From: Euzebyales bacterium
Lineage (GTDB): Bacteria; Actinomycetota; Nitriliruptoria; Euzebyales; JAHELV01
Assembly: GCA_036374135.1 (NCBI GenBank)
Contig: DASUUK010000034.1
Coordinates: 62,001-126,000, forward strand
Direction of reading: 5' to 3'
DNA: 64,000 nt
The notes beneath the pieces were generated by a model, which saw nothing but the letters and a program-made list of their open reading frames with translations, was not told the DNA's origin and searched no databases. Both the position numbers and the translations under genes were made by a program. This document shows positions 7,706-15,824 of this stretch, one piece after another; within the stretch, counting starts at the first letter, position 1; the number at the start of each line of letters is the position of its first letter.

Positions 7706-9043
7706 TCACCACAGGTCGAGCGGGAAGTGCGTGAGCAACTCCGGCCCGCCCTCGGTCACGAGCACCTGGTTCTCGAGCTTCACGCCCTCGCCGCCCGATC
7801 GGGGACCGACGTAGGCCTCGACGGTGAACACCATGCCGGGTTCGACCACGCCGTCGTAGCCCCATGCGTCCCAATCGCTGGGGAAGTAGATCTCGGGATG
7901 CTCGTCGCATTGCCCGACGCCGTGGAACAGCACGCTGTAGTGCCGGTAGTCCTCGGCGGGAGGGCTCCACGCCCCGTGGGTCAGCTCGCGGAACGACCGC
8001 CCCGGCGTGAGCAGCTCGATGTTGCGGTGGACCTGTTCGAGTGCCAGCGCGTGGACGTCGCGCTGCGCGCCGGAAGGTGGGCCGTCACCGCAGCGCAGGG
8101 TGCGCGAGATGTCGACCATCATTCCGTAGGCCCCGACCAGGTCCGTGTCGTAGGCGACGAGATCGCCGTCCTGGATGATCCGGCTGCTGGCCTCCTGCAT
8201 CCACGGGTTCGTGCGCGGACCCGACGACAGGATTTGCGTCTCGATCCACTCTCCCGCTCGCGCGATGTTGCCGGCGTGCAGCAGCGACCAGACCTCGCGC
8301 TCGGTCATGCCCGGACGCAGCGCGGCGCGCATGTCGGCCATGACCGACTCGCAGGCGTGGACGGCACAGCGCATGGCCCGGATCTCGTCGCCGCTCTTGA
8401 TCCTCCGTGCGCGTTCCATCACCTCCTGGCCGTTGGCGATGACGACACCGGCGTCGAGCAGCATCCGATGGGCGGTGAGGTGGCACTGGTCGATGGCGAT
8501 CCGCGTTCGCGCCCCCGGTCGATGCCCCGCCACGTCGAGGAGCTCGTCGACCCAGCGACGGGCCTGCTCGGCGTAGCGGGAGCCGGCCTGGAAGTACGTC
8601 GACGAGATGGCGGGCCGGACCTCGTCGATCAACGGGTTGTGGCCCGCGAAGAACTCGCAGTTCGCGAACTCCCACAGGATCGTGCGGCCGTCGGCACCGA
8701 TCCACGCGTAGCGCGCGCCGTTGTGCATCACCCACACCTGCATGTTGGTGGTGTCGGTCGCGTAGCGGATGTTCATCGGGTCCATGACCAGGATCCCGAC
8801 GAGATCCGACAGGTGGAGCTGCTCGCGTATCCGTTCGAACCGGTACCGGCGCATCCGGGGAAGGTCAGGCAGATCGAGCCCCGCCGCGACCCACTCCGCG
8901 GTGAGAGCCGGTCCGGGACCCAGCGTGAGGTGGTGCAGCGGGCCGCCAGCCGCCTCGAAGGCGTCGGCCGCACGCTGCACGCTGGCGCGGATCCTGTCAC
9001 CCACCCCGTGGTCCTTCGTCCGCCGCCGGGATGCCGCAGGCAT
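7706..9043 (-). CDS. dddP: DddP-type DMSP lyase (M24 metallopeptidase fold)
   Basis: The 445-residue protein has the creatinase/M24 fold with features of DddP, which cleaves dimethylsulfoniopropionate to dimethyl sulfide and acrylate. As I recall them, DddP metal ligands are D295, D297, D307, H371, E406 and E421, with Y366 and D377 in catalysis. Here the equivalents are D299, D301, D311, H374, E409, E423, Y369 and D380, at nearly the same spacing. Conserved surroundings include YATDTTNMQVW, GEWIETQILSSGPRTNPW and AYDTDLVGAYG. It stands alone upstream of the carbamoyl operon. A related hydrolase with another substrate remains possible. The start at 9043 is the first ATG; an internal one is possible. 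Confidence 0.75.
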   Translation of the reverse strand: MPAASRRRTKDHGVGDRIRASVQRAADAFEAAGGPLHHLTLGPGPALTAEWVAAGLDLPDLPRMRRYRFERIREQLHLSDLVGILVMDPMNIRYATDTTNMQVWVMHNGARYAWIGADGRTILWEFANCEFFAGHNPLIDEVRPAISSTYFQAGSRYAEQARRWVDELLDVAGHRPGARTRIAIDQCHLTAHRMLLDAGVVIANGQEVMERARRIKSGDEIRAMRCAVHACESVMADMRAALRPGMTEREVWSLLHAGNIARAGEWIETQILSSGPRTNPWMQEASSRIIQDGDLVAYDTDLVGAYGMMVDISRTLRCGDGPPSGAQRDVHALALEQVHRNIELLTPGRSFRELTHGAWSPPAEDYRHYSVLFHGVGQCDEHPEIYFPSDWDAWGYDGVVEPGMVFTVEAYVGPRSGGEGVKLENQVLVTEGGPELLTHFPLDLW

Positions 9044-9129
9044 TGTGGACCGTGCGCGACCGCCTCGCGAGGGTCAGTCCATGAGCTCGTCGTGGCGGAC
9101 CCGTGACACCTCGGCTGCGTCGTGCACTC

Positions 9130-9420
9130 CAGCGTCCGACCGGACGGCTGCCGCGTGCGCTCCTGCGACCGATCACTCCGTCGTCCTCGGTGTGGGCGAA
9201 GCGCGGCGTGCCGTGGTCACGATCCGGCACCGATGCGCCACACGTGTGCGCGGAGTAGCGGCCGCGGAAGATCTGCAGATCACCGGGACGCGGGTCGAGC
9301 GTGACCACCGGGCCGACCGTCCCCGCAGCACGTCGGCGACCTCGTCGAACGGCTCGTGCTCCGGCGTCCGGAACGGCTGGGCATCGGCCTGACGGTCCCA
9401 CGCCACGTCGTAGGCGACGA
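9130..9420 (-). pseudogene. Decayed fragment of a 2OG-Fe(II)-oxygenase-like protein
   Basis: Reading the minus strand from 9420, one frame gives AWDRQADAQPF and PFDEVADVLRG. After about 9325 the sequence continues in another frame as PVVTLDPRPGDLQIFRGRYS and RFAHTEDDGVIG. The motif PGDLQIFRGRYS followed by an acidic VIG-type end resembles the C-terminal half of a family of 2OG-Fe(II)-dioxygenase-like proteins. The frame change plus the missing N-terminal half, which would run into the LysR remnant, indicate a dead gene. The boundaries are approximate. Confidence 0.55.
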
Positions 9421-9431
9421 CGCGGTGGCCG

Positions 9432-9942
9432 GGTGTTCGACGTCGTCGTGTCGTCCGGATCGTTGCACGCGGCCGCGCGGAGGCTGCACCTCGGCCAGCC
9501 GGCGGTCAGCCACACGACCGCCCAGCTGGAACGCGTGCTGGGAACCGCGCTGTTCGACCGCACGCCGGGCACGCACCTGACGGCCGCCGGCATCGAACTG
9601 CGCGATCACGTGCGCCCCACGCTGGCCGCGCTGGATGCTGGCGTCCACGCGGTCCGTCGCACCGCCCGCGGAGCAGGCGTGGTTCACCACGGACTCGACC
9701 GCCCCTGCACGACGCCGGTCGAACGACCACGCCGTGGTGGTGCGGGCGGCGCTCGACGGCCCGGGCGTGGCGCCCGGCTGGCAGTACCTCGTCGCTCGTC
9801 GATGTCGGTCGGCTCGTGACCGTCGGGGGGTCTGGCGATCCACACACAACGGCCGTTCGTCCTGCTGCACCGCCGGGGACCCGTCTCGTCGTCGACGACC
9901 GCCCTACGCGACTGGCTGCTCGCGCGGACGACGAGCCCGTGA
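9432..9942 (+). pseudogene. Decayed LysR-type transcriptional regulator
   Basis: A clear LysR helix-turn-helix is visible from about 9432 (SSGSLHAAARRLHLGQPAVS, then LFDRTPGTHLTAAG). The expected 300-residue protein is not there. Most of the effector domain is missing. A short C-terminal piece (AALDGPGVAPGWQYLV) continues in a second frame near 9740-9800. The tail (LVDVGRLVTV, TALRDWLLAR) follows in a third frame and stops at 9942. At least two frameshifts and one internal deletion make this a pseudogene. It probably once regulated the flanking minus-strand genes or the oxygenase-like remnant. Confidence 0.7.
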
Positions 9943-10042
9943 TCGGCTGAGCGTGACACCGGTGGTACCGCACGCCGGCCACCGATCGGCTGCATCCGCC
10001 GGACCCCTACCGCAAGCGCTTACCGCTGTTTACGATGCGAGG

Positions 10043-10822
10043 ATGTTGGCCGTCGAGAACGTGGAGGTCGTCTACGACGATGTCATCCTCGTCCTCCGCG
10101 GCGTCAGCATCGAAGTGCCCGAGGGAAGCATCGTCGCGCTGCTGGGATCCAACGGCGCCGGCAAGACGACCCTCCTGCGCGCCATCAGCGGACTGCTCGA
10201 CATCCACGAGGGCGAGGTCACCAAGGGGACGATCACCCTCGACGGCGAGCCACTAGACCGGCGGCCCGCAGAGGTCGTCCGCGCCGGGGTGACACAGGTG
10301 CTGGAGGGGCGGCGGATCTTCGCCGAGTTCACGGTCGAGGAGAACCTGCGCGTCGGCGCCCACACCCAACCCGGCGACCTGGCCGACAACCTCGCCCGCG
10401 TGTACGACCTGTTCGAGGTGCTCAAGCAGCGCCGCCGTGCGACGGCCGGCTATCTGTCCGGCGGCGAGCAGCAGATGCTCGCCATGGGCCGCGCCATGAT
10501 GTCGGCGCCGCGCTACCTGTTGCTCGACGAGCCGAGCCTGGGGCTCGCCCCGCTGCTCGTGCGGCAGATCCGCGATCTGATCAGCGAGATCAACGCGGCG
10601 GGCACCACGGTCCTGCTGGTCGAGCAGAACGCGAACATGGCGCTGAGGATCGCCCACCATGGCTACGTGATGGAGAACGGCAAGATCGTCATGGACAGGC
10701 CGGCGACCGACCTCCGCGAGGACGACGACGTCCGCGAGTTCTACCTCGGCCTCGGCGAGGAGGGCCACCGGTCGTTCCGTGACGTCAAGCACTACAAGCG
10801 CCGCAAGCGGTGGTTGTCGTGA
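10043..10822 (+). CDS. livF: Branched-chain amino acid-type ABC transporter ATP-binding protein LivF
   Basis: The 259-residue ATPase has Walker A GSNGAGKTT near residue 36, signature LSGGEQQMLAMGRA and Walker B YLLLDEPSLGLAP. The phrase TQVLEGRRIFAEFTVEENLRVG is typical of LivF. The C-terminus carries a basic tail (HYKRRKRW). The frame is open upstream into the LysR remnant, but family sequence begins at the ATG at 10043, preceded by GCGAGG. It heads an operon of transporter genes with an embedded acyl-CoA ligase. It should act at the inner face of the membrane with LivG, LivH and LivM. Confidence 0.93.
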   Translation: MLAVENVEVVYDDVILVLRGVSIEVPEGSIVALLGSNGAGKTTLLRAISGLLDIHEGEVTKGTITLDGEPLDRRPAEVVRAGVTQVLEGRRIFAEFTVEENLRVGAHTQPGDLADNLARVYDLFEVLKQRRRATAGYLSGGEQQMLAMGRAMMSAPRYLLLDEPSLGLAPLLVRQIRDLISEINAAGTTVLLVEQNANMALRIAHHGYVMENGKIVMDRPATDLREDDDVREFYLGLGEEGHRSFRDVKHYKRRKRWLS

Positions 10823-10883
10823 GTGCCTCAAGTGGCGGTAGGCACACGTCCCGTGCCTCAAGCAGCGACCGCGGTAGGCACAC
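10823..10883 (+). repeat. Two copies of hairpin spacer repeat (family A) between livF and livG
   Basis: Copies at 10823-10847 and 10853-10883 share GTGCCTCAAG and GCGGTAGGCACAC. Each can fold into a stem GTGCCT/AGGCAC. The array begins right after the livF stop and ends just before the livG ATG, filling the spacer. The same element, in operon orientation, occupies the paaE/paaZ and paaB/paaC spacers. Confidence 0.8.
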
Positions 10884-10886
10884 ATC

Positions 10887-11795
10887 ATGACCTCGGGCAG
10901 CGACCGTCTCGACGTCACCCAGCGCCGCACGCTCGCGGCCTCCCTCGGCAGCGATCTGGGCGAGACGGGCGCCGATGAACCGGTCCTCGTCTTCGACGAC
11001 GTGCACCTGTCGTTCGCCGGGGTCACGGCCATCGACGGCGTCAGCTTCGACGTGCATCCCCGTGAGCTGCTCGCGATCATCGGACCCAACGGTGCGGGCA
11101 AGACGTCGATCTTCAACGTGCTCAGCGGCGTGTACCGACCGCAACGGGGTCGCGTCGTGTTTCTCGGCGACGACCTGCTCGGCACCTCACCTCACGTGGT
11201 CGCCGCGCGCGGACTGGCACGCACGTTCCAGAACATCGAGCTGTTCGAGAACCTGACGGTCATCGACAACCTGATGCTGGGGCGTCACCACCACGTCCGG
11301 TACCGCTGGTGGCAGGCGATCGGCTGGGTGGGCGCGGCCCGGCGCGAGGAGATGGTCCATCGTCGCGTCATCGAGGACATCATCGACTTCCTCGAGATCC
11401 CCCAGTACCGCAAGCTGCCCGTGGGCCTGCTGCCGTACGGCATCCAGAAGCGCGTCGAGCTGGGTCGTGCCCTGGCGATGGAACCGCGCCTGCTACTGCT
11501 CGACGAGCCGGTGGCGGGCATGAACAACGAGGAGACCGAGGACATGGCCCGGTTCATCCTCGACATCCGCGACGAGCTCGCGATCCCGATGATCCTCGTC
11601 GAGCACGACATGGGTGTCGTGATGGACCTGGCCGACCGCGTGCTGGTGGTCGACTTCGGACAACCCATCGCGATCGACCGTCCCGTCGAGATCCAGCGCA
11701 ACCCGGAGGTCATCCGGGCGTACCTCGGCGAGGACCACGCCGTCGCCGACACCACGGCGGCCGCGCACGAGCCGATGACGGGGAGCGCACCATGA
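10887..11795 (+). CDS. livG: Branched-chain amino acid-type ABC transporter ATP-binding protein LivG
   Basis: This is a 302-residue LivG-type ATPase with an N-terminal extension of about 25 residues. Walker A is GPNGAGKTS, followed by the LivG-specific ARTFQNIELFENLTVIDNLM. The signature region is unusual for an ABC protein: LPYGIQKRVELGRALA replaces the canonical LSGGQ, as is common in LivG. Walker B is LLLLDEPVAGMN. The stop overlaps the acyl-CoA synthetase ATG. Its partner ATPase is LivF. The start follows a repeat hairpin and has only a weak ribosome site. Confidence 0.93.
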   Translation: MTSGSDRLDVTQRRTLAASLGSDLGETGADEPVLVFDDVHLSFAGVTAIDGVSFDVHPRELLAIIGPNGAGKTSIFNVLSGVYRPQRGRVVFLGDDLLGTSPHVVAARGLARTFQNIELFENLTVIDNLMLGRHHHVRYRWWQAIGWVGAARREEMVHRRVIEDIIDFLEIPQYRKLPVGLLPYGIQKRVELGRALAMEPRLLLLDEPVAGMNNEETEDMARFILDIRDELAIPMILVEHDMGVVMDLADRVLVVDFGQPIAIDRPVEIQRNPEVIRAYLGEDHAVADTTAAAHEPMTGSAP

Positions 11796-13756
11796 CCTCC
11801 GCCACCACCGAGACTGCCGCCCCGACGCGGACGACCGCCACGATCGCGAGCCGCGTGCGGGACCGCGCACGCGCCGAACCCGACCGGGTGGCGCTGCGCG
11901 AGAAGGAGTTCGGCATCTGGCAGCAGATCACCTGGGGTCAGTACTGGCAGCACGTGCTCGACGTGGCGCACGGCCTGCTGGCGCTCGGCGTCGACGTCGG
12001 CGACCGCGTGGCGATCCACTCGGAGAACCGGCCGGAGTGGCTGTACGTCGACGCGGCGACGGTCGCGGTGCGGGCGATGACGATGGGCATGTACCCCACC
12101 AACCCCGCGCCGGAGGTGCAGTACCTGCTGGAGAACTCGGGATCGAAGGTGCTGGTCGCCGAGGACCAGGAGCAGCTCGACAAGGCGCTCGCGGTCGCCG
12201 ACGAGCTGCCGGCGCTCGAACGGATCGTCTACATCGAACCCCGAGGAATCCGCCGCGGGGTGCGGGCGAGCGTCAGCGAGCCGGCGGGCGGGGATCGAGG
12301 GGTGCGGGCGAGCGTCAGCGAGCCGGCGGGCGGGGACCTGTACGCCGATCCCCGCCTGCTGTCGTGGAGTGACTTCCTCGCGCTGGGCCGCGAGCACCGC
12401 GCCGAGCATCCGGACGCCGTCGATCTGCGGATGGCCGAGGCCGACCCCGACGACATCGCCACCCTGATCTACACGTCGGGCACGACGGGGCCGCCGAAGG
12501 GCGCGATGCTGTCGGTCGCCAACGTCGAGTTCGCCATCGCGACACTGGTCGACGGGGGCGGCTTCTACAACCCGCCTCCGCAGCCCGACGACGTAACGCT
12601 GTCGTACCTGCCGCTGTGCCACATCGCCGAGCGGATCGCCACGGTGTGGATCAACGCGCAGGCCGGCACGCTCGTGCACTTCGCCGAGTCGATCGAGACC
12701 GTCCAGCAGAACCTGCACGAGGTCCAACCGACCCGCTTCTTCGCGGTACCACGCATCTGGGAGAAGATCCACGCCGGTGTCGAGATCCGGATGGCGTCGG
12801 CCAGCCGGCTCAAGCGCGCCAACTACCGCCTGTGGAGCCGGGTGGCCGCGCACATCGGCGAGCAGCGCGCGGCCAACGACGGGAGCCACACCGCGACGAC
12901 GCGCCTGCTGTACGCGCTGGGTCACCCGTTCCTGTTCCGCGCGCTGCGCGACCGCATCGGGATGCGCAAGGTCATCTCCGCCGGCTCGGGTGCGGCACCG
13001 ATCGCGCCCGAGATCCTCCAGTGGTTCTTCGGGATCGGTGTGCCGATCCTCGAGCTGTACGGGATGACGGAGAACTCGGCCGTCGCGACGGCCACGCGGC
13101 CCGGCCGTGTCAAGCTCGGCTGCGTCGGCGAGCCGCACGACGGCATCGAACTGCGCATCGACGACGGGACCGGGGAGATCCTCACGCGGCATCCCGGCGT
13201 GTTCGTCGGTTACTGGCGCAATCCCGACGCCACCTCGGCGACGCTCGAGCCCGACGGCTGGCTGCACACCGGCGACGTCGGCGAGTGGGTCGACGGCACC
13301 CACGTGCGGATCACCGACCGCATGAAGGACATCATCATCACCTCGGGCGGCAAGAACATCGCCCCGAGCGAGATCGAGAACGCGCTCAAGGCCTCGCCCT
13401 ACATCAAGGAGGCCGTGGTCATCGGGGATGGCCGCAGGTACCTGACCGCCCTGATCGGCATCGAGCTCGACACGGTCGCCGACTGGGCACAGCGGCGCGG
13501 CATGCCGTTCACCACCTACCGCGACCTGTCGGAGAAGCAGGAGACCATCGCGCTGGTGCAGCAGGTCGTCGACCGCGTCAACGAGCGGTTCGCGCGCGTC
13601 GAACAGATCAAGCGCTTCGCGATGCTGCCCAAGGAACTCGACCACGAGGACGGTGAGCTGACCGCGACGCAGAAGGTCAAGCGGTCGGCCATCACCGACA
13701 CGTTCGCCGACCTGGTCGAGCCGATGTACGCCGGGTCGGGCAGGTCGTCGGCGTGA
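11792..13756 (+). CDS. AMP-forming acyl-CoA synthetase (long-chain type) within the liv operon
   Basis: The 654-residue protein is an ANL-superfamily ligase that activates a carboxylic acid as acyl-AMP and then acyl-CoA. The P-loop reads LIYTSGTTGPPKGAML. The A5 region is YGMTENSA, and the C-terminal hinge and catalytic region holds DGWLHTGDVG and DRMKDIIITSGGKNIAPSE. It overlaps livG by ATGA and livH by GTGA, so it is cotranslated with the transporter. This suggests the imported acid is trapped as a CoA thioester. A 14-residue unit is duplicated in tandem before the P-loop (12257-12340), an insertion of a dispersed DNA repeat. Aromatic acids are plausible substrates given the paa genes nearby. 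Confidence 0.9.
   Translation: MTSATTETAAPTRTTATIASRVRDRARAEPDRVALREKEFGIWQQITWGQYWQHVLDVAHGLLALGVDVGDRVAIHSENRPEWLYVDAATVAVRAMTMGMYPTNPAPEVQYLLENSGSKVLVAEDQEQLDKALAVADELPALERIVYIEPRGIRRGVRASVSEPAGGDRGVRASVSEPAGGDLYADPRLLSWSDFLALGREHRAEHPDAVDLRMAEADPDDIATLIYTSGTTGPPKGAMLSVANVEFAIATLVDGGGFYNPPPQPDDVTLSYLPLCHIAERIATVWINAQAGTLVHFAESIETVQQNLHEVQPTRFFAVPRIWEKIHAGVEIRMASASRLKRANYRLWSRVAAHIGEQRAANDGSHTATTRLLYALGHPFLFRALRDRIGMRKVISAGSGAAPIAPEILQWFFGIGVPILELYGMTENSAVATATRPGRVKLGCVGEPHDGIELRIDDGTGEILTRHPGVFVGYWRNPDATSATLEPDGWLHTGDVGEWVDGTHVRITDRMKDIIITSGGKNIAPSEIENALKASPYIKEAVVIGDGRRYLTALIGIELDTVADWAQRRGMPFTTYRDLSEKQETIALVQQVVDRVNERFARVEQIKRFAMLPKELDHEDGELTATQKVKRSAITDTFADLVEPMYAGSGRSSA
12257..12340 (+). 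repeat. Tandem 42-bp repeat (family B) inserted in the acyl-CoA synthetase
   Basis: Two nearly identical 42-base units start at 12257 and 12299 with core GGGCGAGCGTCAGCGAGC. They encode RGVRASVSEPAGGD twice, in frame, between IVYIEP and LYADPRLLSW. That is a surface segment before the P-loop where relatives have only a few residues. The same core occurs in paaD and at 56824-56861. Confidence 0.9.
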
Positions 13757-14646
13757 CGCGGCTCATCCAGACACTGATCGCCGGGCTGGGGCAGGGTTCG
13801 ATCTACGCGCTGATCGCCGTTGGGTTCGTGATCATCTACAAGTCGACGCTGGTCATCAGCTTCGCGCAGCCCGCGATGATGATGGTCGGCGCGAGCCTCG
13901 TCGTCTTCCTCGCCGTCAGCAGCGGGCTCAACTTCTACCTCGCGGTCGGTCTGGCCATCATCCTGACCGCGCTGGTCGCGCTGATCGTCGAGCGGACCGC
14001 ACTGCGACCCATGATCGGTGAGCCCCCGTTCGTCGTCGCGATCATCACCATCGGCGTCGACATCATCCTGCGCATCGGGGTCAACCGCTTCCTCGGCCGC
14101 AACGTCCGCCCGATCGGTGATCCCTGGGGCCTGCAGACCTTCGACATCGGCGGGATCTTCATCCAGCAGCGCCACGTCGTCATGATCGTCACCACCGCCG
14201 TCGTGGTCATCGCCCTGTTCGCGTTCTTCAAGTACAGCCGCATCGGGCTGGCGATGCGCGCGACGGCCTTCGACCAGGAGACGGCGCTGGCGATGGGTGT
14301 CTCGGTCGGGCAGGTGTTCGCACTGTCGTGGATGATCGCCGGTGGACTCGCCGCGCTGGCGGGCACGTTCGTCGGCACCGGCGCCGGAATCGACCAGGGA
14401 ACCTGGGTGATCGCGTTGAAGGCGCTGCCCGCGATCATCCTCGGCGGGCTCGACTCGATCGGTGGCGCGATCATCGGCGGGCTGGTGATCGGCGTCGTCG
14501 AGCAGCTGTTCGCCACCTACCAGGGCACCTACGCGCCGTGGCTGGGCCAGAACTTCTCGGTCGTCTCGCCCTACCTCGTGCTGCTGCTCGTCCTGCTGGT
14601 CCGACCCTACGGGCTGTTCGGCACGCCCGAGATCGAGCGGGTCTGA
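13753..14646 (+). CDS. livH: Branched-chain amino acid-type ABC transporter permease LivH
   Basis: This 297-residue inner-membrane permease has about eight hydrophobic segments. LivH features are the opening GLGQGSIYALIAVGFVIIYK and the cytoplasmic loop RIGLAMRATAFDQETALAMG, which contacts the ATPases. The GTG start at 13753 overlaps the stop of the acyl-CoA synthetase (GTGA). LivM follows two bases after its stop. Together with LivM it forms the translocation channel. Confidence 0.93.
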   Translation: MTRLIQTLIAGLGQGSIYALIAVGFVIIYKSTLVISFAQPAMMMVGASLVVFLAVSSGLNFYLAVGLAIILTALVALIVERTALRPMIGEPPFVVAIITIGVDIILRIGVNRFLGRNVRPIGDPWGLQTFDIGGIFIQQRHVVMIVTTAVVVIALFAFFKYSRIGLAMRATAFDQETALAMGVSVGQVFALSWMIAGGLAALAGTFVGTGAGIDQGTWVIALKALPAIILGGLDSIGGAIIGGLVIGVVEQLFATYQGTYAPWLGQNFSVVSPYLVLLLVLLVRPYGLFGTPEIERV

Positions 14647-14647
14647 C

Positions 14648-15766
14648 ATGTCGGTCGCACCCGCCCTCCGTGGCCGGCCGGAGCTGTTCATCAGCTACGA
14701 GCGCGACATGGCGCTGCTCAACACGCCGGCCAAGCGCCGGGGCACCGTCGCACTGCTGGCGGTGGCGGTCGTGCTGCCGATGCTGCTCGCCGATGACGTG
14801 CTGCTGTTGTTCGCGTCGGGCTTCGCGCTGGCCGTCGGCGCCATCGGCCTGAACCTGGTGACCGGATACGCCGGACAGGTCTCGCTGGGCCACGCGTTCT
14901 TCCTGGGGCTCGGGGCCTATACCGCCGCGGTGATCGGCGGCGAGGCGGGACGCACGATCGGCCTGGGGCTGCCGATGGTGGTGTGGCTGCCGGCGGCCGG
15001 GCTGGTCACGGCGTTCGCGGGGGCGCTCGTGGCGCCGCTCGCGCTGCGCCTGCGCGGCCTGTACCTGGCGATCATGACACTCGGGCTGGTGTTCCTCGGC
15101 GAGCACCTGTTCAAGGAGATGCGCAACGTGACCGGCGGCGTCGGCGTCGGACGCGCGGCCGCGCCGATCGAGCTGTTCGGCGTGTCGTTCACGCGCACCG
15201 GCGAGGTGTTCACCGGCGACCAGAAGGCGTACTGGTTCATGCTGGTGATGCTCATCGTGTTCGGCGTGTGCGCCCGCAACCTGGCGCGTTCCGCCGTGGG
15301 CCGCGCGTTCGCGGCCGTGCGCGACCGTGACGTCGCCGCCGCCGTGATCGGCGTCTCGCTGACTCGTCAGAAGGTGCTGGCGTTCGTCATCTCGTCGTTC
15401 TACGCCGGGGTCTGCGGCGCGTTGTACTACGGCCTGATCGGGTTCATCGAACCCGGGTCGTTCAACCTGCTGCTGTCGGTGCAGTTCGTCGCGATGATCC
15501 TGATCGGTGGCGTCGCGACGATCTCCGGCTCGATCGCCGGGGCGCTCTTCATCGCACTGCTGCCCCGGTTCACGCAGGAACTGCCCCGCTACTTCGACTT
15601 CATCTCGGCACGCGCGACCGGCGGCGGACTGCTCACGGTCTTCGACATCGAGGCGATCCTGTACGGCCTGCTCGTCATCGGGTTCCTCATCTTCGAGCCC
15701 CGAGGCCTGTTCGGGATCTGGGTGCGCATCAGGAATTACTGGAAGCAGTGGCCCTTCTCCTACTAG
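14648..15766 (+). CDS. livM: Branched-chain amino acid-type ABC transporter permease LivM
   Basis: The 372-residue LivM-family permease contains GLNLVTGYAGQVSLGHAFFL and AVRDRDVAAAVIGVSLTRQK, the conserved coupling loop. It ends in FEPRGLFGIW, a usual LivM C-terminal motif. A soluble N-terminal stretch of about 30 residues precedes the first membrane segment. It follows livH almost directly and is followed by livK after 58 bases. Substrate cannot be read from the permease. Confidence 0.93.
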   Translation: MSVAPALRGRPELFISYERDMALLNTPAKRRGTVALLAVAVVLPMLLADDVLLLFASGFALAVGAIGLNLVTGYAGQVSLGHAFFLGLGAYTAAVIGGEAGRTIGLGLPMVVWLPAAGLVTAFAGALVAPLALRLRGLYLAIMTLGLVFLGEHLFKEMRNVTGGVGVGRAAAPIELFGVSFTRTGEVFTGDQKAYWFMLVMLIVFGVCARNLARSAVGRAFAAVRDRDVAAAVIGVSLTRQKVLAFVISSFYAGVCGALYYGLIGFIEPGSFNLLLSVQFVAMILIGGVATISGSIAGALFIALLPRFTQELPRYFDFISARATGGGLLTVFDIEAILYGLLVIGFLIFEPRGLFGIWVRIRNYWKQWPFSY

Positions 15767-15824
15767 AACTGTCGTGACGGTCCGGCGCACGTCGGTTCGT
15801 CGGGAGCCAAGGAAAGGATCTGAC

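Noticed and set aside
7706-9043. Xaa-Pro dipeptidase or creatinase
   Set aside because: The fold is shared, but the D-T-D metal motif and Tyr/Asp catalytic residues at DddP spacing fit DddP better.
11285-13645. A 786-codon minus-strand frame opposite the acyl-CoA synthetase
   Set aside because: Composition is low-complexity (Arg, Asp, Val, His) and it mirrors the codon positions of the real ligase gene. No ribosome site or motif was seen.
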